Of a stretch of 16,522 bases of DNA, positions 9,876-16,522 are shown one piece after another. How positions within the stretch are numbered: position 1 is the first letter of the stretch; each line of letters begins with the position of its first letter. The notes below the pieces were generated by a model, which was not told where the DNA came from, did not search any database, and worked only from the letters and a program-made list of their open reading frames with translations. This stretch comes from Cylindrotheca closterium (Eukaryota; Bacillariophyta; Bacillariophyceae; Bacillariales; Bacillariaceae): positions 1 through 16,522 of the forward strand of contig CAKOGP040001800.1 in assembly GCA_933822405.4 (NCBI GenBank). Reading direction: 5' to 3'. The translations under genes and the position numbers were made by a program.

Positions 9876-10131
9876 TACTAGTGCATCGTATTATTCTAGT
9901 TGAGACTCGTTCTAACAGCGCATCCGCCAGTCAAAAAAAGAAAGACGAGTAGCTTGAAATAGCCTGCTGTACGTCCATTTTCGTTATTACAAACTACTCT
10001 TGTCATATTCGAGCGGACATGCCCCCCTCCAATCTAATTTCAAATTTTCTATTGGTATCGAAGTTTGCAATTCACCAATCCTCATTGTCGTCCTCAAATT
10101 TTGCGAAACGATAGTGGCATATATCCCCTCT

Positions 10132-10482
10132 GTTTCTGAGAGCCTTGCTAAGATGAGACTAGACTCCAAAGTGAAAGTTGATGATGTAAACGAGGCGCTG
10201 CGGTTATTTCGTGTTTCAACCATGACAGCAAACTCTGCGAACCAAAACTTGTCAGATCTTTCGATCCTCGTAGCGACCAGCGGTGATGACGTTCGATGCG
10301 TCCAACAGCTTGTTGTGAGTAGGTTAGCCGTTGGAAAAATGGTCAACAAGCAGAATCTGGTTGAGGAAGCTTCTGGTTTAGGTTACAATGCGTCCATTGT
10401 TGTCCGCGTTTTGTCTGCTATGATCATGCGTGGAGAGTTGATTGAACGGAACCAGGGACGACTCATCAAAAGGGTAAAATGA
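10132..10482 (+). pseudogene. MCM5 C-terminal fragment, array copy 5 (last)
   Basis: The final MCM5 tail copy, again codons 682-797 with the Thr and Asn changes. Its 256-bp flank (10483-10738) is followed by GTTTGAACTTGC instead of GTTTCTGAG, which marks the original right boundary of the duplicated segment and the start of unduplicated DNA. Confidence 0.88.
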
Positions 10483-10742
10483 TACTAGTGCATCGTATTA
10501 TTCTAGTTGAGACTCGTTCTAACAGCGCATCCGCCAGTCAAAAAAAGAAAGACGAGTAGCTTGAAATAGCCTGCTGTACGTCCATTTTCGTTATTACAAA
10601 CTACTCTTGTCATATTCGAGCGGACATGCCCCCCTCCAATCTAATTTCAAATTTTCTATTGGTATCGAAGTTTGCAATTCACCAATCCTCATTGTCGTCC
10701 TCAAATTTTGCGAAACGATAGTGGCATATATCCCCTCTGTTT

Positions 10743-12256
10743 GAACTTGCATCCCTATCCAACCCTAGTGCCACAGTCCCCTGATTCCATCTATATGCCC
10801 ATATTTGGCTACCCATGTGTTAGGCGCAACTTTGTGACAGTCACCCCATGTCGACTATCCAATATGAACGTAAGAAAACCAGTAGCAGACAACAGTATAG
10901 TTTAAAATGGAATTTTTTTGGAAATTATCGCATCAATGACTTCAAGACTTCTCCAAGTTCGGTGGAAATTATAAAAGCACCTTCACATGTCCTTATGAAG
11001 AATATACGGAAGAGGACGAGGTAATCTAATGGAGAAATGACTATCTGATAATGGTAAATGTTGATAGCTGCTACGAGTATCATCGTTGCGATCGTAACGT
11101 TAATAGACGTTTGAACACGCATTTAATAAATTGCTATGATTCCGTTATGGTTGGAGTCTTTGTGAATCTTCGTACATATTATACATACGCTTAAAACGAA
11201 AGGTTTTTCTAATACTCAAACACTCTGTTTCCGAAGCATCCAGCTTAATGGAACAACAATGAATAAATCCTTTTTATGCAATGCGCGATCTATCAATGGA
11301 ATCACAGGTGATATTTCACGATGGCAAATCTGAAATTTGAAAAGAAGGGGCTAACCCTAACTGCTAAGAGAGCAACTGAAGCTTATTAAGCAGCCCCCTA
11401 GCTGTAATATAACTAGAGTGCTCACTCCTATAGTTGGCAAATTTAACGTCTGAAAACAACAATAGTAGCATCTTTCCGCTGAGTCGAAAAAATAGGATTC
11501 TGAACACAAGGAGCTAAGATTTTGAGGAACCACAATGGTAGCATCTTTCCGCCGAATCGTAAAAATTAGGATGATAATGGCTATAATTTGCAAATCTGAC
11601 ATCTGGAAACAAAGAGTAGAATCTGTACTGTATTTGCCTTCTATAAATTGAACCTGGTTTGACTACAAGTCACTTTTCGACTTTCCGAAAGTGGAATATA
11701 TGGCCACTTTCATCATTACAACCTATCAGACGACTTCTTCTTACGCCTTCGGTCCATCTAACCTACACGTAGGTATCAAGTGACTTTTGTGACATTTTGG
11801 CTCGCGCTTAAGTGACCCCATGGTGCAAGAATGCATGATAGACATGCCTCTTCTTCTCTAATGCTCCAGGTTGATCAAAAAATTGGACTAGTCTTAAAAG
11901 TGCAAAGAAAGTCAGTCAAAAATTAAGGCTACGTCACTCCAAAATATTTAAAATATGTTTCGATTGATAGTGGTGAATAAAATCTACTGTGTTGATAGCT
12001 GTATATTTTTCCTTCGTTAAATTAAAACTTGGTTTTATGATAGTTCATTTTCGCTTATCCACTATTGGTGCCACCAATTCAAGCCAACGAATTCTCTGTG
12101 ATGGATTCTCCTCCAGACACTCTTCAAGACGTCATTGTGGTCTGAAAAGTTCACAAAAACCTCACCATTGTAGTTTTCCCCGCTTTGGGAAGATCTAAAG
12201 ATTTCGAAGCCATTGAAGTTTCAATGTGCAATCGTGTAAATGTCGCTGCTAAGCTC
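10743..12256. other. AT-rich spacer between the MCM5 array and TRM5
   Basis: About 1.5 kb with no open frame above roughly 80 codons and no recognisable motif on either strand. It lies between two converging genes, so it contains 3' flanking DNA only. Decayed repeats occur at 11434-11612. A TATAAAAG at 10970-10977 has no gene downstream of it. Confidence 0.7.
11434..11612. repeat. Degenerate direct repeats
   Basis: Bases 11465-11498 (GTAGCATCTTTCCGCTGAGTC...) recur imperfectly at 11538-11572. A flanking motif near 11434-11460 (GGCAAATTTAACGTCTG) recurs imperfectly near 11585-11612. The order is A-B-B'-A', all in the same orientation. These look like old, diverged copies in neutral DNA. Confidence 0.6.
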
Positions 12257-13609
12257 CTAGGTTAGTTTCTGTCTTTTTGCTTCTACATGACTGCTTTGTC
12301 GTCTTCTGTCAGATTGTACACTGCGGATCGCTTCTGGTAAATCGAAGCTAATGCAATACATGTTCTTCTTTGGCGATACATTTCGAACATCAATAACTTT
12401 GACTTGGTTTTCGTCAATATCTAGTGTGCATCCTAATGCAGATTCACAACGTTTTACAGCGTCTTTGGCGGCTTCGTTGTGGTCTTTTGGAGCAAAGCAA
12501 TGAACGTGGATTCTTGGTAGCCGGACTCCTCTGAACCCTCTGAACGCATCAAGAAATTCCGGGGCTGTCGCAGGCAAATTCATTATTACGTGTGAAAAAA
12601 CGATACCAGAGTCCTGTAGATATTTACAGAAATCCCGAGCATCCATGTTGTAGCACAAAAGTCGAGTGCATCTGTTTTTCCTCGAATTCGAGAGCAAGTA
12701 GTTGTATGACTCCGGGTTTAAGTCGTTGGCATGGACTTCAATCTTGTGCCCCTTTGACGTCAATGGAATAGCGAAAGGTCCAATTCCGGCCATCAAGTCG
12801 GCCACGATGACTGGTGAGTCAGCGTCTTTTGCTTGATCTGCGATGATCTGGGTCAGCCTTCTATGTTCACCACCCAACCTCGAATTCCAGTAGACTTTTG
12901 TGAAATCCATTTCGAATTGACAACCTTCCTCCTTCACACTGACCAGTGACCAGCCGTCAGCTTTATTTCCAGCGATCACCTCCATGTTGAAAGTGCGGTA
13001 TTTGGATTCTATGGATGCTAACTTATTTACAACAGTCTGGATACGAGGAGAGTTTTTGTCGAGTATCACCTTCCCAATCATGTACTTGAATGGCAGCAAA
13101 TCATCTCTTAGATTTAAATGTGCCAACCGACCAATTTGTTCAAAAGAGGATGGGACATCGTTAGGGGGAAAGGGTAAAAGTCTAGATAGTACCTCGTGTG
13201 TCGACCAGTCTTCATATGATTGAGAAAGTTCGTGGTTCGCTTTGAAACATCCTTCGTTCCTGAGCAATTTCGCAATTTTTTCCTCATCAAAGATGTTCGA
13301 TCTTTTCGTCAGTAAAATTTTCCTATGCTTTCGTCGTTCCAAGCCAACGGGAATGATATCGTCGTCTCCAAGAGGGACAATGACCTTCAGTTTTGCTTTG
13401 TCCAAAACAAATTCCTTCAACTGTTTCCGATATTCGGAGACGAGTTTCGATGGAACGACAATGGCTGGTACGATGAGTGACACATCGAACTCTTTCGCTG
13501 CAGGGAAAAGTTCGACTGGGTAGATGTACTCTGGATTCGCAGGTGATGGCAAAAGAGACGTTTTCTGCGTTCGTATGCTGTCTGCAATGAGAGAAGAAGA
13601 CTGGTTCAT
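12257..13609 (-). CDS. TRM5: tRNA (guanine-37-N1)-methyltransferase, Trm5
   Basis: Trm5 transfers a methyl group from S-adenosylmethionine to N1 of G37, next to the anticodon, which prevents +1 frameshifting; in eukaryotes it acts in nucleus/cytosol and mitochondria. The single-exon frame gives 450 aa from ATG 13609. The N-terminal tRNA-binding region is followed by the family-specific block GRLAHLNLRDDLLPFKYMIG, then FTKVYWNSRLGGEHRRL, SAM motif I DLMAGIGPFAIP (D271), NDLNPES (N295, D296), a DARDF acidic motif and the NLPA catalytic motif (N344). The C-terminus is basic (DRRRQSSHVEAKRQK) and might serve nuclear entry. An ATG at 13828 would add 73 residues, but that extension includes one arm of the inverted repeat and is not needed for the Trm5 fold, so the shorter start is preferred. 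A mitochondrial presequence is not evident with this start. Stop is at 12257-12259. It converges with MCM5. Confidence 0.94.
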   Translation of the reverse strand: MNQSSSLIADSIRTQKTSLLPSPANPEYIYPVELFPAAKEFDVSLIVPAIVVPSKLVSEYRKQLKEFVLDKAKLKVIVPLGDDDIIPVGLERRKHRKILLTKRSNIFDEEKIAKLLRNEGCFKANHELSQSYEDWSTHEVLSRLLPFPPNDVPSSFEQIGRLAHLNLRDDLLPFKYMIGKVILDKNSPRIQTVVNKLASIESKYRTFNMEVIAGNKADGWSLVSVKEEGCQFEMDFTKVYWNSRLGGEHRRLTQIIADQAKDADSPVIVADLMAGIGPFAIPLTSKGHKIEVHANDLNPESYNYLLSNSRKNRCTRLLCYNMDARDFCKYLQDSGIVFSHVIMNLPATAPEFLDAFRGFRGVRLPRIHVHCFAPKDHNEAAKDAVKRCESALGCTLDIDENQVKVIDVRNVSPKKNMYCISFDLPEAIRSVQSDRRRQSSHVEAKRQKLT

Positions 13610-13731
13610 GGTCCAGTTTGTGATTTTCCAAACGCAGTCGATGTTTAATGGGCGCGAAGTAACTTTTAAAAAAAAATCTCCATAAAACAAACCTTTTTCG
13701 AAGTCTCTCTCTAGTAGAAAATATCGAAAAA

Positions 13732-13787
13732 CAAGCACATTATATTTACCAAAAGACACCGGCACGGTCAGTCTGACCTCCACCTCC
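13732..13787 (-). repeat. Left arm of a 56-bp perfect inverted repeat
   Basis: This segment is the exact reverse complement of 15246-15301. It lies 123 bp upstream of the preferred TRM5 start, probably in the 5' leader or promoter. Read on the minus strand it is open as VEVRLTVPVSFGKYNVL, the same peptide that the other arm gives on the plus strand, simply because the sequences are the same. It may be a terminal inverted repeat of a small non-autonomous transposon or a duplicated fragment. Confidence 0.92.
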
Positions 13788-13853
13788 CACATCTGGTGAA
13801 CCAAATCGGAGTGGAAGGACAGACCCATCAAATAATTCACGAATTTTCACAAG

Positions 13854-13887
13854 TTCAAATACTGCTTGTATTCAAATACTGCTTGTA
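13854..13887. repeat. 17-bp tandem repeat, two copies
   Basis: TTCAAATACTGCTTGTA occurs twice head to tail upstream of TRM5. It is short, perfect, and probably a replication-slippage product. Confidence 0.8.
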
Positions 13888-15245
13888 TTTTATACTGTAT
13901 GATACGATAGTTACTATTTGTACTCAAAAGTTGGTAGCGGAATCGAAGCTTTTTAAAAACACCTGAAGACAAAGTAAAAGAGCTGTTGGCTCTACTAGAT
14001 ACGATTTGACTGTACATATACTATATCTAATATGATTTTGGTGCTGGTACCGGTACACTGGTCCCTCCGTCTTTGCAATGTGTCCACACAAATCAGTGTG
14101 GGGAATATGAATAATATCAAACTAGACAAGAGAGCAAAACCTGAAAAGCAACAAAGCAGTTGCCGCCTTGTAGAATGATTACATGTTGCAGATTGAAAAG
14201 CAGGTGCTGCCAACAAGGGACGAAGGTGGCTGAAGGAAGCCAATGAGCCATTCGAACAAGACTATTGAACCATCTCTGAATCATCTATGTGGTGGTGATG
14301 ATGCAGAGCCGAGTATTGTTTTGCGTCAAATAAAGCAGACACTACATACACTGCTGTATCAATAGTAGTAGCAGATCCAGGTGATGACAATTTAAGGCAA
14401 AACATTGTTGGTGTCAGCATACACACACAAAACATAGGTTGAATGGAGGATGACCTATTCACCAAGATCCACAATAACAATGAAGACAACGATGACAATC
14501 ATAATGACAATCCATGATAGCGCTTGCAGAGGCAACGCAGTGTATCAGGAGATGACGACAAGAAAGCTGCGGATGGTGGAGGCAACTCAGCATATCCTTA
14601 CAAATGAAGTCCCAGTCTGACAATACCGTCTGACAAGACCAACTTTTGACCATTCCCAGAGTGCCGGCTCCCAACATGGTGAACAACATGGCTTGAATTG
14701 AAAATCTAGTGGCGGTATCATTGTCCCAGTTGTAACTAGTGTAGGAAAGTGTGGGGCCGCTAGAAACTGAGATGTCACCAGTCATAGTCAAACCCTAGCC
14801 CTCCTTTTCTTGATGACAGTAGCACAGCAGCATCCATACCTGCAGACGATCCAGCCATCTTCATTACTCCAATGCACCAAATCTCCAACCTGTTAAAGCG
14901 AGGACTTGGCACAACACAATGAAGCTTTTATGCTACATACTGTTTGTCACTCTGCGCAATGAAAGTTGAGGAACAGATATGTAAAAAGCTCAGTATGCAG
15001 AAGCGGATGAAGGAAGAACCCGTCTCTGAGGAATTGGAAGTGCCACTGGCTAGTACTAATGAAAGAAGAAGGAAGATTCAGCTTGTTCACGGATTGGGTT
15101 GGAACAACACAAAACAAAAGGACAGCAACAGTGCGTTCTGGTGGTGATGTTTTTTATGTGGTGATGTGTGATGTGTGTAATATTTTGTCTTCGCTGTTTC
15201 TGCGAGCAGTATTTCTGCGAGCAAGCCGGGTGTAGTCGTTGTGTT

Positions 15246-15301
15246 GGAGGTGGAGGTCAGACTGACCGTGCCGGTGTCTTTTGGTAAATATAATGTGCTT
15301 G
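15246..15301 (+). repeat. Right arm of the 56-bp perfect inverted repeat
   Basis: Exact reverse complement of 13732-13787, with 1458 bp between the arms. Identity stops abruptly at the outer edge (base 15302 onward); at the inner edge there may be weak further similarity. Both outer flanks have AAA next to the arm, which is compatible with a 3-bp target duplication but is too little to prove one. Beyond the arm the plus frame stays open for about 35 codons (EISKWSKSGKSHW...) with no recognised domain. Confidence 0.92.
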
Positions 15302-15460
15302 AAATATCCAAATGGAGCAAAAGCGGAAAAAGTCATTGGCACCCCCGAAAGTGTTCCAAAACCAAAAGGCCCAATGTTATGCTCGTGGGATTTTTAGTGA
15401 GCTCTTAGCCAATGAAAGTTAGTCAAATCACTAAAACTGGGTTGATTTTTAGTGGTCTGA

Positions 15461-16167
15461 GCCAATCACAACGGCCCATTCACAAAACCAATTCGCGCTA
15501 AGTTAGTACTCGACAACATCAAAAAGTTATCTTCTACTGAAGCGCGCCAATACTTTCGAAAAGTTTATGTGTGGCTGCCTGATGATAGATGGGGGGCAAC
15601 TTGTATGCTGGCATGTGTTTGGTGTGGTTCCAACACGAATGTCGGGAATAATGGCTTCCGCAGCAACCATTTTGGGCAAAGAGTAGTTGCACTGGATCAT
15701 GACTACTAGTACTGTCTTTCAAGACGGTACCGCTATGACTGTGAAAGAAAGGTGAACCAGGTGAAAAGAGGGATTGAGCAAAGAGCCGCAGAGTGCAGTA
15801 TCCCCATCCAATTGACAGGAGAGGCAGACAACAGTACACATTCATGGCGTGGAATTGCAAATCACTTGAGCTATATCCGCATGGCATTGGTCAAGAATTT
15901 CCTGCATTTTTGACTTATGGGTCTGGAGTGGATTGTCTCCTTCTCGACATGATGCGCCCACTCTTTGACAAAGGCTTGCAACCAGGGGCATTTGCGGACA
16001 CCATTCTTGAATTGCATGCAAAGAGGTACCATCAGGAATGCCTCAAGCATGAATGTGAACTATCAAAGACAGGAAATTTCCTTCAAAAACCTATGCTTTC
16101 AGAATTCGGAGACCCCACAAAGTACAACAGCTTTGTTCTGACTGGTTCGTATCTCATGCACGTGTAG
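15461..16167 (+). pseudogene. N-terminal zinc-binding part of a related transposon protein (broken)
   Basis: Frame 2 is open from 15461 and reads IKKLSSTEARQYFRKVYVWL, a Cys set at 15602, 15614 and 15623 (CMLACVWC, including a CxxC), then GFRSNHFGQRVVALDHDY. An in-frame TAG at 15707 interrupts it, after which the same frame continues YCLSRRYRYDCERK, with another Cys at 15740. A shift to frame 1 at about 15780-15830 gives QYTFMAWNCKSLELYPHGI, then LTYGSGVDCLLLDMMRPLFD and GAFADTILELHAKR, ending SYLMHV at 16165-16167. This pattern is what I recall as the zinc-binding DUF6729-type region upstream of the DDE and exonuclease part in large transposon proteins. It ends almost where the left element enters the window, in the same orientation, but it is a separate, truncated copy 11 kb away. 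Confidence 0.72.
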
Positions 16168-16522
16168 TAAAAGTCCTTTCACGGACTCATCAAGGAGGAC
16201 TTTCTTGACATATATATATATATATATATAACTGAATCATTAATTGGTATTTATGCTACTTCTAGAGTATCCAACTGCCGGTGTAATACGGCTGTAGAGG
16301 CCAGGAACTAGGTTGCTTTTGGTCAACAAAGTTTGAACCACGTGGAGGCGTTCAATAGAGGAACGTTGCTCGCAAGTTGAAAGTGTCAAGGGACTATCGG
16401 CTCTCCCACGCGAGGTGGGGTGGAGAATATGTATGTGTTAGACTGGGGTACGTGTGGCTTGTGATGTACCAGTACCAGAATCACTTTGGTAAATATGTAG
16501 ACAAGTAAGTCAGGGGGCTGCT
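16168..16522. other. Right-end sequence with no recognised gene
   Basis: About 355 bp. AAAGTCCT and AGGACTTT form an 8-bp inverted pair around an 18-nt loop just after the truncated transposon fragment, followed by the AT repeat. The remainder has no open frame of note. It might be part of another repeat such as a long terminal repeat, but no terminal signature could be shown. Confidence 0.5.
16209..16231. repeat. (AT)n microsatellite
   Basis: About eleven AT dinucleotides in a row, directly downstream of the truncated transposon fragment. Copy number in such tracts is often unstable. Confidence 0.9.

Larger units (their letters stand above)
7704..10742. repeat. 607-bp tandem array, five copies, made from the MCM5 3' end
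   Basis: Unit starts are 7704, 8311, 8918, 9525 and 10132; the last unit ends at 10738 and is followed by four more matching bases (GTTT). Each unit is 351 bp of MCM5 coding sequence (codons 682-797 and stop) plus 256 bp of 3' flank. Copy 1 is the real end of MCM5. Copies 2-5 appear identical to one another by eye and differ from copy 1 only at two G-to-A changes (7797 and 7812 in copy 1 coordinates). The 4-bp GTTT at both ends of the ancestral unit suggests a duplication between short homologies, followed by unequal exchange. Near-identity implies recent origin, ongoing homogenisation, or an assembly effect. Confidence 0.97.
13610..15460. other. TRM5 upstream region and gene-poor DNA between inverted-repeat arms
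   Basis: About 1.85 kb with no gene I can support. The TRM5 promoter must lie at its left end; GGGCGCGAA at 13650-13658, about 45 bp before the start codon, resembles an E2F-type site, which is suggestive only. Between the arms there are short open stretches with protein-like composition: about 14788-14922 (PADDPAIFITPMHQISNLL) and the ATG frame 14959-15147 (MKVEEQICKKLSMQKRMKEE). Neither is recognised; both could be remnants of a decayed transposon gene. At 15384-15470 an imperfect repeat contains two CCAAT sequences. Confidence 0.55.

Noticed and set aside
10970..10977. TATAAAAG as a core promoter
   Set aside because: No gene follows on the plus strand before the end of convergent TRM5, and such words are expected by chance in AT-rich DNA.
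14459..14791. 110-codon minus-strand frame between the inverted-repeat arms
   Set aside because: Low-complexity Ser/His/Cys-rich translation without a domain; the opposite strand also has protein-like patches, so neither can be called.
16260..16522. Possible retrotransposon long terminal repeat at the window end
   Set aside because: No second copy, no clear TG...CA ends and no primer-binding site could be shown within the window.
1..16522. tRNA genes, rRNA, CRISPR arrays, bacterial operon signals
   Set aside because: No T-loop/acceptor pairing, rRNA core sequence or spacer-repeat pattern was seen; the 607-bp array is far too long-unit and contiguous to be CRISPR.

Overview
This is nuclear DNA from a eukaryote, most likely a unicellular alga such as a diatom or another stramenopile. 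The taxon is a guess; the eukaryotic call is firm. The window holds two conserved eukaryotic housekeeping genes, one of them with two short GT-AG introns of 70 and 64 nt, set among decayed transposon pieces and AT-rich spacer. No tRNA, rRNA or CRISPR array was seen.

Layout. (1) Bases 1-4115, + strand: the 3' three quarters of a large, frame-broken DNA transposon gene. In protein order it carries an RNase H-like DDE transposase core, a DEDD-type 3'-5' exonuclease sitting between the second Asp and the final Glu of that core, a basic Cys-containing linker, and a C-terminal Ulp1/C48 SUMO-protease-like domain. (2) 4116-5526: spacer with a 152-bp tandem duplication, then the MCM5 5' region. (3) 5527-8054, + strand: MCM5, a subunit of the MCM2-7 replicative helicase, three exons, 797 aa, apparently intact. 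(4) 7704-10742: a 607-bp tandem array of five copies. The unit is the last 351 bp of MCM5 coding sequence plus 256 bp of its 3' flank, so the true gene end is copy 1 and four more MCM5 tail copies follow. (5) 10743-12256: AT-rich spacer with weak old repeats. (6) 12257-13609, - strand: TRM5, the tRNA (guanine-37-N1) methyltransferase, intronless, about 450 aa. (7) 13610-15460: gene-poor DNA bracketed by a 56-bp perfect inverted repeat 1.46 kb apart. (8) 15461-16167, + strand: the zinc-binding N-terminal part of a transposon protein of apparently the same family as the left element, with one in-frame stop and one frameshift. (9) 16168-16522: (AT)n microsatellite and unassigned sequence.

How the parts relate. 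MCM5 and TRM5 are convergent and functionally unrelated (DNA unwinding; tRNA anticodon-loop modification). The two transposon pieces lie in the same orientation at the two window ends and cover nearly non-overlapping parts of one protein type, so together they outline its domain order. The two most unusual features are the MCM5 tail array, whose junctions happen to create splice-like signals in phase with the MCM5 frame, and the transposase with an exonuclease nested in its catalytic core and a SUMO-protease-like tail.
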